A stretch of DNA of 56,135 nucleotides from Chitinophagales bacterium (GCA_013297995.1 JAAFJB010000011.1:1-56135); one strand, 5' to 3'; positions 37,105-45,406 are shown, numbered from the stretch's first letter. The notes: generated by a model from the sequence alone, not told the origin. Numbers and translations: made by a program.

Positions 37105-37162
37105 CAGCATTAAAGTTTGTACAAGATAGAATATTTTTTATATATTCTATGCACGAATGCTG
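37105..37162. promoter_or_regulatory. Nested inverted repeats filling the merC-FIST gap
   Basis: Outer arms CAGCATT (37105-37111) and AATGCTG (37156-37162) enclose inner arms ATAGAATAT (37126-37134) and ATATTCTAT (37142-37150); both pairs are perfect. The structure occupies nearly the whole 64-base gap and ends 4 bases from the FIST start codon on the minus strand. There is no T-run on the minus strand after it, so it is not a standard terminator; an operator or a translation-controlling leader are options. Confidence 0.45.
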
Positions 37163-37164
37163 TT

Positions 37165-37557
37165 TTAGTGTTTGCAATCGGTACTATGTGCATGATTGTG
37201 TTTGCGACAAAGCCGATAATTGAGAAAGTGTGCAGCAATAATTAATAATACAGATGGAATCAATAGTATAAGCTCCAGATTGTGAAAACTAACCTTTAAA
37301 ATCAATAGTGCCATTCCACCAGAAAACAAATATACCGGCAGCCAACTGTGGTGGTGTTTACGAAATCCATGATATAGCGCATAAATACCCAATACAAATG
37401 CCAGTGCTATCATAGCATATTCAAAACCAATATGTTCAAGTATATTCACGCCAAAGAGTGGTAAACTACTTACAAATAATGGAAGCAGTGCGCAATGTAT
37501 TGCGCAAACTATAGAAGTTGCTATACCCAAAGCATCCCAATTTATATTTAATTTCAT
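37165..37557 (-). CDS. MerC domain membrane protein
   Basis: A 130-residue protein with four membrane segments. The block SIVCAIHCALLPLFVSSLP is the MerC-family signature with two cysteines in the first helix. The C-terminus RKHNHAHSTDCKH is a His/Cys-rich tail likely to bind metal. MerC of mercury operons transports Hg(II); chromosomal Bacteroidota members probably handle another soft or divalent metal. It is divergent from sco and the fur-family gene, with a palindromic site 21 bases upstream. Confidence 0.9.
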   Translation of the reverse strand: MKLNINWDALGIATSIVCAIHCALLPLFVSSLPLFGVNILEHIGFEYAMIALAFVLGIYALYHGFRKHHHSWLPVYLFSGGMALLILKVSFHNLELILLIPSVLLIIAAHFLNYRLCRKHNHAHSTDCKH

Positions 37558-37577
37558 CAGTTGGTAAAACTACGCCA

Positions 37578-37594
37578 TTGCAACTTTGTTGCAA
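37578..37594. promoter_or_regulatory. Palindromic operator candidate TTGCAACTTTGTTGCAA
   Basis: A perfect palindrome with 7-bp arms and a 3-base centre, plus an extra half-site GTTGCA at 37602-37607. It lies 21 bases upstream of merC (minus strand), in the divergent region shared with the sco/fur-family operon. Its form and place suit a Fur/Zur-type metal-responsive operator; the regulator could be the gene at 38386. Confidence 0.55.
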
Positions 37595-37725
37595 AATATT
37601 TGTTGCATATTGGGGTTTTATGCAGTAATAAAATCTGATGTACCTTTATGGTATTAGAATAATTTCAATAACCTCTCCCGTTTTAATTATTAATGAAAAA
37701 CAGGTTGGCTTAAATTAGTATTTGG

Positions 37726-38382
37726 ATGTATAAGAAATTAATAGGATATCTTTTGTTTGCAACTGTTTTGGTGCTCACTTTTTTATACTTTGTGTTTAAA
37801 GGAACGGATAATTGGAAAAAAAAGCTATCAGTTATTAGTTATGTGCAACCCTTCCGATTTACTACACAGGAAGGATTGCCTTTTACAGAAAAAGATATGA
37901 TGGGTAAAGTAACGGTAGTGGAGTATTTTTTTACCAGCTGTAAGGGAATTTGCCCCAAAATGAATAACAATATGAAATTGATTTATGAGACTTTTAAAAA
38001 TGAACCCGATTTTTTAATTTTGGCACATACTTGTAATCCCGAAACGGATTCAATTGCTACTTTAAAGAAATACAGCGACTCACTTAAAATTAACGCTCAA
38101 AAATGGGTGATGGTTACTGGAAGAAAAGACAGCCTATATCGTATGGCAAGGAGTGTTTATTTATTAGATGATCCAAAAAATAGCGTAGATAAAATAGAAG
38201 ATCAATTTATTCATACCCAATTCTTTGCTTTGGTAGATAAAGCGGGTAAAATTCGCTCCCAAATTTATGATGGGCTTAAAAAAGCAGAAGTTGAGAAACT
38301 AAAAAGAGACATACAAGAATTATTGTTAGAAAAATCTGGAAACGGTAATTTTGCAAATGGTATTTTTAATAACAATCCTTAA
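37726..38382 (+). CDS. SCO1/SenC family copper chaperone-like protein
   Basis: A 218-residue thioredoxin-fold protein with an N-terminal membrane anchor (about residues 7-24). The copper-binding CxxxC is Cys72-Cys76 (SCKGICP), and the conserved His is in FIHTQFFALVDKAG. Sco proteins deliver copper to cytochrome oxidase or act as thiol reductases outside the inner membrane. It is followed 3 bases later by the fur-family gene, so its expression is probably tied to metal status. Confidence 0.93.
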   Translation: MYKKLIGYLLFATVLVLTFLYFVFKGTDNWKKKLSVISYVQPFRFTTQEGLPFTEKDMMGKVTVVEYFFTSCKGICPKMNNNMKLIYETFKNEPDFLILAHTCNPETDSIATLKKYSDSLKINAQKWVMVTGRKDSLYRMARSVYLLDDPKNSVDKIEDQFIHTQFFALVDKAGKIRSQIYDGLKKAEVEKLKRDIQELLLEKSGNGNFANGIFNNNP

Positions 38383-38385
38383 TTA

Positions 38386-38811
38386 ATGCACACTCAGCTT
38401 TCTATCATAGATACTTTAAAAAAACACAACCTAAGTGTAACAGATGCTAGAAAAAATATTCTTTCATTATTTTCTCAATCTGGCAATGCCTTAGCTCATG
38501 CAGATATTGAACAAACGAGTAGCGCAGAGTTTGATCGGGTTACCATCTATCGAACCTTACAAACCTTTGTAGAGAAAGGCATCATACATACCATACCCAG
38601 TTCCGATAATTCTGTACGATATGCGCTTTGCAAGGATGAATGTGCTGCTGGAAACCATCACCACAATCATATTCATTTTATATGCGATAACTGTGGCATT
38701 ACGTATTGCATAGATCAAATTACAGTACCGAAAATACAATTACCACAAGGCTTTAAAGCCTCACAAACCGACTTAATTGTGAGTGGAACCTGCAATAAAT
38801 GTGAGCAATGA
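38386..38811 (+). CDS. Fur family transcriptional regulator
   Basis: A 141-residue metalloregulator. The winged-helix part includes LSVTDARKNILSLFS and DRVTIYRTLQTFVEKGI. The His-rich segment NHHHNHIHF and the CDNCG and CNKC pairs are metal-binding features; the four cysteines form the structural zinc site. The subtype (Zur, Fur or other) is not decidable, but neighbours MerC and Sco favour zinc or copper. Its stop overlaps the next start (ATGA). Confidence 0.93.
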   Translation: MHTQLSIIDTLKKHNLSVTDARKNILSLFSQSGNALAHADIEQTSSAEFDRVTIYRTLQTFVEKGIIHTIPSSDNSVRYALCKDECAAGNHHHNHIHFICDNCGITYCIDQITVPKIQLPQGFKASQTDLIVSGTCNKCEQ

Positions 38812-39785
38812 TTTTAGTAACAGGAGGCACTGGCTTAGTTGGGTCTGAATTGATTCGTTTACTTTGTGAAAAAGGAAAACCAGTTCGAGCCCTTTATAGA
38901 AATAAAATTCCAGCTATTGTGGGAGCCGATAATGTTGAATGGATTAAAGCTGATATATTAGATATTATAGCCTTAGAAGAAGCTATGCAAGGGGTGGGGC
39001 AAGTTTACCATTGTGCTGCTATTGTTTCGTTTAGTTCCTCAAAGAAACTCCTCATGTATAAAACCAATATTGAAGGCACAGCCAATATTGTGAATGCTTG
39101 TATTAATAAGAATGTATCTAAATTATTATTTGTGAGCTCTGTTGCAGCACTCGGAAAAATAAAGGAAGCCGAACTCATAAACGAAACTATGAACTGGACA
39201 CCAGACACTTGCAATAGCGAGTATGGCAGAACAAAATATATGGCTGAACTAGAGGTTTGGAGAGGTATGAGCGAAGGCCTATCGGTAGTAATTGTAAACC
39301 CTGTTATTATTCTTGGTTCAGGAGATTGGAATAGTGGGTCATCAGGAATTTTCAAATCGGCCTACGATGAATTTCCATGGTATACACAAGGTATGAGTGG
39401 GTTTGTAGATGTGATGGATGTTGTTAAAGCTATGGAGATAATTATGGAATCTGATTTAAACGGTGAGCGATTTATTTTATGTGCACACAACCTATTATTT
39501 AGAGATTTATTTACCCAAATTGCCTTGGCTTTTAATAAAAAACCACCGCATAAAATGGTGACTCCCTTTTTAGCGGCTTTGATTTGGCGGTTGGAAGCCA
39601 TAAAAGCTTTTTTTACAAAAAAAGATCCACTACTAACTAAAGAAACAGCCAAAACCGCACAAACCAAAGTGAGTTTTAATAATACTAAATTATTAGAACA
39701 CTTTAAAGAATTTTCCTATACACCATTGGATATTTCTATTAAAAGAATTTGCACTGAGTTGAAAAAAAAATATATCTTGGGGTAA
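38808..39785 (+). CDS. NAD-dependent epimerase/dehydratase family protein
   Basis: A 325-residue extended SDR with TGGTGLVGSELIRLL at the N-terminus, CAAIVSF, and the catalytic YGRTK (in SEYGRTKYMAELEVWRG). The overall pattern resembles dihydroflavonol reductase or 3-beta-HSD-like members, in which the start sits on the dinucleotide-binding strand. The substrate is unknown. It overlaps the fur-family gene by 4 bases and is followed 9 bases later by a small exported protein, so all appear co-transcribed. Confidence 0.88.
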   Translation: MILVTGGTGLVGSELIRLLCEKGKPVRALYRNKIPAIVGADNVEWIKADILDIIALEEAMQGVGQVYHCAAIVSFSSSKKLLMYKTNIEGTANIVNACINKNVSKLLFVSSVAALGKIKEAELINETMNWTPDTCNSEYGRTKYMAELEVWRGMSEGLSVVIVNPVIILGSGDWNSGSSGIFKSAYDEFPWYTQGMSGFVDVMDVVKAMEIIMESDLNGERFILCAHNLLFRDLFTQIALAFNKKPPHKMVTPFLAALIWRLEAIKAFFTKKDPLLTKETAKTAQTKVSFNNTKLLEHFKEFSYTPLDISIKRICTELKKKYILG

Positions 39786-39794
39786 TTTAGTTTC

Positions 39795-40130
39795 TTGAAA
39801 TTATTCATTGCCATATTAGTTTCCTTATTGCTTTATGCACCATCTGTAAGCCAGCTTCTTCGCTTTGCAGACTGCTCGGCACAGATTTTGGCTAATACAA
39901 ACCCTGTGCTTTGTAATTGCGATAACGTAAAATCTATTTTTGAAATACCAATATCTGGCAAACAAACTCAAAAAATATTGAGTGAAAATTCTGTTTGGAA
40001 ATATACCATCACAGAAATGTCAACTCAAATTTCGGCAGCATCACAATTCATTCAAAATATATTTTCTGGCACAGAAATATCACTACCCACTAAGGGTATT
40101 TTCGCTATTTTTCATCCTCCCATTATGTAG
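39795..40130 (+). CDS. Small exported protein of unknown function (TTG start)
   Basis: A 111-residue protein with a credible signal peptide (KLFIAILVSLLLYAPSVSQ). TTG at 39795 is the only available start, because an in-frame stop lies four codons upstream. Three cysteines lie near the mature N-terminus (Cys27 and the pair in VLCNCDN). I do not recognise a family. Translation coupling to the epimerase gene is plausible because the gap is only 9 bases. Its position at the end of the fur-family operon suggests an envelope role in metal handling. Confidence 0.6.
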   Translation: MKLFIAILVSLLLYAPSVSQLLRFADCSAQILANTNPVLCNCDNVKSIFEIPISGKQTQKILSENSVWKYTITEMSTQISAASQFIQNIFSGTEISLPTKGIFAIFHPPIM

Positions 40131-40213
40131 GAACTCATTCTTTTTCTACTTATTAACCAGTTGGGAATCCAAAACCAATTTGATTATCTACTGGAAATGT
40201 AAATATGCTAACC

Positions 40214-40234
40214 AAAGTTCAGCGAAGCTAATTC
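40214..40234 (+). repeat. Leader element copy B
   Basis: Matches 30904-30924 at 19 of 21 positions. It lies 45 bases before the thioredoxin-like gene. Here the element also contributes to a 7-bp hairpin, GAAGCTA (40224-40230) with TAGCTTC (40237-40243), which copy A does not have. Confidence 0.55.
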
Positions 40235-40279
40235 CCTAGCTTCTTGCAATTTCTTGCATTGAACAATAAAAATCAATAC

Positions 40280-40858
40280 ATGAACTATAAATTATTATAT
40301 AGTATACTATTTCTGTACAACACGCTTACGATATCACTATCAGCACAGGTATCTACTCCTATACAAAATACTGAAATTACAGTTGAGGGAAAACAACCTA
40401 TGCTTTTAGGTCATTGCTCAATAGATGCATTCCTAAGAGTGCCTTATAACAGTTGGTTTACTACTAACTATAAAAATTACTTGGTTGATAGCTTAGCCAT
40501 TACCGAGCTTAGACCCTTACTAAAGAAAAAGAGAATTGATTTGTTCATGGGTACTTGGTGTGGCGACAGTAAACGAGAAGTTCCCATTATGATTAAAATT
40601 CTTGAAGCTGCTGGCTTTGATACCTCACTACTTTCAATTGTATGTGTTAGTAACCAAACAGATCAATATAAAAAAAGCCCTCAAGGCGAAGAGATCGGTA
40701 AAAATATCTTACGCGTTCCTACGCTAATTGTTTACCATAAAAGAAAAGAAATGGGTAGGATTATTGAATCTCCAATTGTATCTATTGAAAGAGACCTGAT
40801 ACGAATACTTAAACAGGATGGCTATATTCCCAATTATGCTAATTTAAAATCAGACTAA
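40280..40858 (+). CDS. Exported thioredoxin-fold protein with WCGDS site
   Basis: A 192-residue protein beginning MNYKLLYSILFLYNTLTISLSAQ, a signal peptide. A thioredoxin-like fold is indicated by IDLFMGTWCGDSKREVP followed by the cis-Pro block RVPTLIVYHK. The active site has one cysteine (Cys94, CGDS), so a two-cysteine disulfide exchange is not possible; monothiol exchange or another role is more likely. The ATG at 40280 is chosen because the TTG at 40244 would hide the signal peptide. Related WCGDS proteins are widespread in Bacteroidota. Confidence 0.82.
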   Translation: MNYKLLYSILFLYNTLTISLSAQVSTPIQNTEITVEGKQPMLLGHCSIDAFLRVPYNSWFTTNYKNYLVDSLAITELRPLLKKKRIDLFMGTWCGDSKREVPIMIKILEAAGFDTSLLSIVCVSNQTDQYKKSPQGEEIGKNILRVPTLIVYHKRKEMGRIIESPIVSIERDLIRILKQDGYIPNYANLKSD

Positions 40859-40917
40859 ACAAATAATTGGATGATTTTATAGTGCTGGCGATTTAAAATC
40901 AGAAACTCAACTCGCTT

Positions 40918-41865
40918 CTAAGATTCCATCATTTTTTTCCACAGTTCGGGAATTCGTTTAATCCAAATGAGTTCCCGTCTTTTTTCACCGGCTAATTCAG
41001 CCGGAAAGCCAAGATAGGTTTTCCCACCTTCTAAGGAGTGGGTAACACCACTTTGTCCCATTACAACCGCATTTTCGCCAATGGTTATTGTTTTATTTAC
41101 GCCTACCTGTCCCCACAAAGTAACTCCGTCTTCTAAAACAGTTCCACCTGCAATGCCTACTTGTGCTGCCAAGAGACAATTTTTGCCAATGGTAACATCA
41201 TGACCAATATGCACCATATTGTCAATTTTAGTTCCAGCACCAATTCTTGTTTCTGCCGTAACACCTTTATCAATGGTACAACCAGCACCAATTTCAACAC
41301 CATCTTCTAATACAACACTACCACAACTGAGCATTTTTTTATACCACTGCGATCTGTTTTTTTTAGTATTATAATAAAAAGCATCTCCACCGATTACGCT
41401 TCCAGATTGAATGATTACATTATCTCCTATTATGGTAGAATCAAGTAGGGTAACATTTGGATAAATCAAACAATTTTTTCCAATCACCACGTTTTTCCCA
41501 ACAAAAACCTTAGGCATTAAAATTGAGTTCTCTCCAATTATAAGGGTATCATTTATGGGTTGTTGAGTTGCGCTAAACGGCTTAAAATATTTTACAATAG
41601 TTAAATATGCTTCAAATGGATCTTCAACAAAAAAAATAGTTTTACCAGTTGGAATAATTACCTCTAATGTATTGATGATAATAAAATCTGCAGCACTATT
41701 TAAACAAGTATCATAGTATTTTGGATGATCAACAAAAACCAAATCACCAGCTTCTACTTTATGAATTTCATTGATTCCTTTAATCATGGCATCTTCATTA
41801 CCAGCAATTTTTGCTTGTATTAAGTTGGCAATCCACTTTGTTGATACGGGTGAGGGAAACTGCAT
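40918..41865 (-). CDS. lpxD: LpxD-type UDP-3-O-acylglucosamine N-acyltransferase
   Basis: A 315-residue acyltransferase. The N-terminal LpxD-like domain (about residues 1-100) is followed by a left-handed beta-helix of hexapeptide repeats (IGENSILMPKVFVGKNVVIG and onward) and C-terminal helices. VHIGHD contains the likely catalytic His. LpxD adds the N-linked acyl chain in lipid A synthesis. The frame extends to an ATG at 41931, but MQFPSPVSTKWIANL at 41865 fits the family start. Bacteroidota often have more than one LpxD-like gene; this may be a second copy, as no lpx neighbours are present. Confidence 0.82.
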   Translation of the reverse strand: MQFPSPVSTKWIANLIQAKIAGNEDAMIKGINEIHKVEAGDLVFVDHPKYYDTCLNSAADFIIINTLEVIIPTGKTIFFVEDPFEAYLTIVKYFKPFSATQQPINDTLIIGENSILMPKVFVGKNVVIGKNCLIYPNVTLLDSTIIGDNVIIQSGSVIGGDAFYYNTKKNRSQWYKKMLSCGSVVLEDGVEIGAGCTIDKGVTAETRIGAGTKIDNMVHIGHDVTIGKNCLLAAQVGIAGGTVLEDGVTLWGQVGVNKTITIGENAVVMGQSGVTHSLEGGKTYLGFPAELAGEKRRELIWIKRIPELWKKMMES

Positions 41866-41988
41866 TTGAATGATTTTAAGCAAATAAAGGTAGTATTCAT
41901 GCCTTTCTAAAAAATATATTTTTCTACTCATTTATATTTTTCTAGTGTATAAAATTACAACAATGCTAGAATTTGTTATAATGCTTAC

Positions 41989-42277
41989 TTGGCTTGTATT
42001 TGTGTGCTAATCTTATGTAATCCTTTGTACACAAAGGTTTTGGTAAGCCAATAAAAATTAGTTAGCCAAGGTTTATGAATCTAATGAAAATATTCTACTA
42101 GTTTTTTGAGCGGTTTTTACTGCTATATTAACAACCTGCTCGAAAATGTTAATAAATTTCTTCTGATTTTTTTTTGCATTCGATGAAAGTCTTTTTAATA
42201 TTGTGTTAGGAAACTCGTTTCCTGTACTTACTAACCCATCCATATACAAGGTCTCGCAATTGCGAGACTTTTGTTTT
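41989..42277 (+). ncRNA. Candidate structured RNA or leader upstream of lysS
   Basis: No protein frame fits between the LpxD-type gene and lysS. Four perfect or nearly perfect hairpins occur in order: TTGGCTT/AAGCCAA (41989/42045) enclosing CCTTTGT/ACAAAGG (42022-42037); GAGCGGTT/AACC(T)GCTC (42108-42141); AGGAAAC/GTTTCCT (42208-42223); GTCTCGCA/TGCGAGAC (42251-42268), followed by a T-run. The orientation is plus-strand because T-runs follow the first and last hairpins. I do not recognise a known RNA family. It may be one ncRNA ending at 42277 or the leader of lysS. Confidence 0.35.
42251..42277 (+). terminator. Terminator-like hairpin 22 bases before lysS
   Basis: GTCTCGCAATTGCGAGAC is a perfect 18-bp palindrome followed by TTTTGTTTT. 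No plus-strand gene ends nearby (the closest stops at 40858), so it either ends a noncoding transcript or acts as an attenuator for lysS. Confidence 0.7.
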
Positions 42278-42299
42278 CACAGAGGCATAACAAAATAAT

Positions 42300-43826
42300 A
42301 TGAGCACTACAAATTTTTCAGAGCAAGAATTAATTAGAAGAGAGAAACTTGCTAAAATACAAACAGCGGGTATAGATCCATTTCCTGCGGCATTATATCC
42401 AGTGAATATTCATTCGGTTGATATAAAAAATAAATACACAGAAGAACAGAAAGAGCAATTCACCAATCTTTGTGTTGCTGGAAGAATCATGAGTATTAAT
42501 GATAAAGGCAAAGTGTTTTTTATAAAAATTCAAGACAGCAAAGGCATTATTCAATTATACGTAAAGCGAGATGATATTTGCCCCCAAGAGGATCATTCAT
42601 TTTGGGATAATATTATTAAACATGGGCTAGACCTTGGTGATATCATTGGTTGTACTGGTTACGCCTTTATTACAAAAACCGGAGAAACTTCTATACACGC
42701 CCAAACCATTACACTTTTAACCAAATCATTAAAGCCACTTCCGGTTGTAAAGCGGGATGAGGAAGGTAATATTTTTGATGCAGTAACCGATCCCGAGTTC
42801 AGGTATCGCCAGCGGTATGCAGATCTGATTATTAATCCAAGTGTTAAAGAAATTTTTGTTAAGCGAACCATTATTATTAATACCATACGTGAGTTCTTAA
42901 ATACGCAAGGTGCATTGGAAGTAGATACTCCTGTTTTACAGTCCATCCCCGGCGGAGCCGCAGCAAGACCATTTACAACCCATCACAATGCATTGGATGT
43001 TCCATTTTATTTAAGAATAGCCAATGAGCTCTATTTAAAGCGTTTAATTGTTGGTGGATTTGATTGGGTATATGAATTCAGCAGGAATTTCAGAAATGAA
43101 GGAATGGATAGAACCCACAATCCTGAATTCACGGTTTTGGAATGGTATACTGCTTATAAGGACTATATATGGATGATGGAGATTACTGAGCAGTTGATTG
43201 AAAAAATAGCCATTACCCTACACGGTTCCACTGAGGTATTATTGGGTGATAAAACCATTGATTTTAAGGCGCCATTTAGAAGAATCAGTATTCATGATGC
43301 CATTAAAGAAAACACAGGTATTGATGTGAGTAATTTAGATGAATCTGGTTTAAGAGCTGTTTGTAAAGACCTTAAAATAGATGTTCCACCTACCATTGGT
43401 ATGGGCAAGTTGATTGATGAAATTTTTGGAGCAACCAGTGAACATATATATATACAGCCAACATTTATTATTGACTATCCCGTTGAAATGAGTCCGCTTA
43501 CTAAAAAACATAGAAGTAAGTCTGGTTTGGTAGAACGATTTGAATTAATGGTAAATGGCAAAGAATTAGCCAATGCTTATTCAGAATTAAATGATCCAAT
43601 TGACCAGCGCGAACGTTTTGAGGAGCAAGTAAAATTAATGGAGCGTGGTGATGATGAGGCTATGTTTATTGACTATGATTTTCTGCGAGCCTTAGAATAT
43701 GGAATGCCGCCTACTGCTGGTATTGGCATTGGTATTGATCGTTTGTGCATGATGATGACCAACCAAGCATCTATACAGGACGTATTATTATTTCCACAGA
43801 TGCGACCTGAAAAATTTGAAGAATAA
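42300..43826 (+). CDS. lysS: Lysyl-tRNA synthetase (class II)
   Basis: A 508-residue synthetase. The OB-fold anticodon-binding domain (about residues 55-150) precedes the class II core with motif 2 in FRNEGMDRTHNPEFTVLEWY and motif 3 in GIGIGIDRLCMMM. Length and signatures match LysS. It charges tRNA-Lys in the cytosol. The ATG at 42300 follows a terminator-like hairpin, an unusual arrangement that may mean attenuation. Confidence 0.98.
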   Translation: MSTTNFSEQELIRREKLAKIQTAGIDPFPAALYPVNIHSVDIKNKYTEEQKEQFTNLCVAGRIMSINDKGKVFFIKIQDSKGIIQLYVKRDDICPQEDHSFWDNIIKHGLDLGDIIGCTGYAFITKTGETSIHAQTITLLTKSLKPLPVVKRDEEGNIFDAVTDPEFRYRQRYADLIINPSVKEIFVKRTIIINTIREFLNTQGALEVDTPVLQSIPGGAAARPFTTHHNALDVPFYLRIANELYLKRLIVGGFDWVYEFSRNFRNEGMDRTHNPEFTVLEWYTAYKDYIWMMEITEQLIEKIAITLHGSTEVLLGDKTIDFKAPFRRISIHDAIKENTGIDVSNLDESGLRAVCKDLKIDVPPTIGMGKLIDEIFGATSEHIYIQPTFIIDYPVEMSPLTKKHRSKSGLVERFELMVNGKELANAYSELNDPIDQRERFEEQVKLMERGDDEAMFIDYDFLRALEYGMPPTAGIGIGIDRLCMMMTNQASIQDVLLFPQMRPEKFEE

Positions 43827-43874
43827 GTTTGTTTATATGAATGCTTATTTCACCAAGGCACAAATAGCGTTTTA

Positions 43875-44702
43875 TTAATCTACAAATAAATCACGGTATA
43901 GTTGGGCTCCAGGAATTACTGAATATTTATCTAAATCAGTAATACCCTCATTGGCGAGTACCTCTTCATCGGTAAATGTATTGCCACTGCAATCAGCAGC
44001 TGTTTTAGATAGTAAGTAAAATACACTGTCTGCAATAATTTCAGGAGTTCTGCTCATATTAGCCAATGCCTCACCGCCCAGTAAATTTCTTACGGCTGCA
44101 GTATCAATGGTGGTTCTAGGCCACAATGCATTGGAAGCAATTCCAGCACTCTTTAATTCTGCAGCCCATCCCAAGGCAAGCATACTCATATTATATTTGG
44201 TGATGGTGTACGCAATATGGCTTCCCAGCCATTTAGGGCTCATGCTTATTGGGGGTGAAAGAGTGATAATATGGGGGTTTTTCCCCTTTTTTAAATAGGG
44301 AATGCAATGTTTTACTACCAGAAAAGTTCCACGTACATTAATTTGTTGCATCAGGTCAAAACGCTTCGCTTCTGTATGCTCGGTATTGGTAAGTTGTATG
44401 GCTGATGCATTATTAATTACTACATCAATTCCTCCAAATTTTTCCACCCCTTGTTGAACAGCCATTTTAATCTGCTCTTCGTCTCTGATATCAACCTGAA
44501 CTGCCAAAGCCTTACCACCAGCAGCTTCCACTTCTTCAGCAGCAGAATAAATGGTGCCACCCAATCGAGGATCTTCTGAAACACTTTTGGCTGCAATAAT
44601 AATATTGGCACCTTCACTTGCCAAACGCAGTGCGATGGCTTTTCCAATGCCCCTGCTAGCTCCTGTAATTAAAATGGTTCTGTTGTTAAATAAGGAAGAC
44701 AT
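43875..44702 (-). CDS. Short-chain dehydrogenase (HSDL2-like)
   Basis: A 275-residue SDR with TGASRGIG, NNASAI and the catalytic YTITK. AAKSVSEDPRLGGTIYSAAEE after the first strand, LSPPISMSPKW at the serine position and NALWPRTTIDTAAVRNLLGG are typical of HSDL2-like enzymes, whose substrates are poorly defined (possibly fatty acyl or terpenoid compounds). The usual catalytic Ser lies in the TLSPPIS stretch. It is on the minus strand and upstream of no obvious partner except gmk, which precedes it by 33 bases. Confidence 0.88.
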   Translation of the reverse strand: MSSLFNNRTILITGASRGIGKAIALRLASEGANIIIAAKSVSEDPRLGGTIYSAAEEVEAAGGKALAVQVDIRDEEQIKMAVQQGVEKFGGIDVVINNASAIQLTNTEHTEAKRFDLMQQINVRGTFLVVKHCIPYLKKGKNPHIITLSPPISMSPKWLGSHIAYTITKYNMSMLALGWAAELKSAGIASNALWPRTTIDTAAVRNLLGGEALANMSRTPEIIADSVFYLLSKTAADCSGNTFTDEEVLANEGITDLDKYSVIPGAQLYRDLFVD

Positions 44703-44735
44703 ACAATTGTTTTAATAAATGTAAGCGAAACAAAA

Positions 44736-45311
44736 TTACCAACCCAGAAATTCTTTGATTAGCTTTTCAGTTTCACTACAAGCAGTAGCTAAATCTTTAT
44801 TCAAAATGGTTTTGTGAAAATGGTTGCGAAAAGACATTTCATAACTGGCCTTACTTACCCGGTTAATAATACTCTCAGGTGTTTCTGTGCCCCTGTTTAT
44901 TAGCCTATTCTTTAACGCTTCAATGGAAGGTGGTTCAATAAAAATTGAAAGACAGTTCATTCCAAATTCTTGTTTTAAGTGAATGCCTCCCTTTACATCA
45001 ATATCTAAAATGGGCGTTTTGCCTAAGTTCCAAATTCTTTCTAATTCAGTTCGTAAAGTTCCGTAATAACTGCCTTGGTAAACCATTTCCCACTCTACAA
45101 ATTCATTGGCCTCTATTTTGGTTTTAAAATCAGTTTCGGTTAAAAAATAATATTCAACACCATTTTTTTCACCTGCCCGAGGTTTTCGGGTAGCTGCTGA
45201 AATTGACAAATTAAGCAATGGATGATGGTTTAATAAATAGAAAATGATGGAAGATTTTCCAGATCCTGAAGGTGCCGTAATAATGATTAGTTTATGAGCT
45301 AGATTTTTCAT
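44736..45311 (-). CDS. gmk: Guanylate kinase
   Basis: A 191-residue enzyme phosphorylating GMP to GDP. P-loop TAPSGSGKSSI (about residues 13-23), GMP-binding TRKPRAGEKNGVEYYFLTE, and GSYYGT with the later ILDIDVKGG are all present. Length is standard. It probably shares a transcript with the following SDR. Confidence 0.97.
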   Translation of the reverse strand: MKNLAHKLIIITAPSGSGKSSIIFYLLNHHPLLNLSISAATRKPRAGEKNGVEYYFLTETDFKTKIEANEFVEWEMVYQGSYYGTLRTELERIWNLGKTPILDIDVKGGIHLKQEFGMNCLSIFIEPPSIEALKNRLINRGTETPESIINRVSKASYEMSFRNHFHKTILNKDLATACSETEKLIKEFLGW

Positions 45312-45406
45312 ACCTTAATTTATTGCAAATAAACAGTTAATTTGCCAATAATTTAATTCCTATAGTCTATGAACAGCCCTCGTTTTATATTAATTGATTG
45401 CCATAT

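Noticed and set aside
37716..37724. TAGTATTTG as promoter of the sco gene
   Set aside because: It ends one base before the ATG, so transcription would start inside the coding region.
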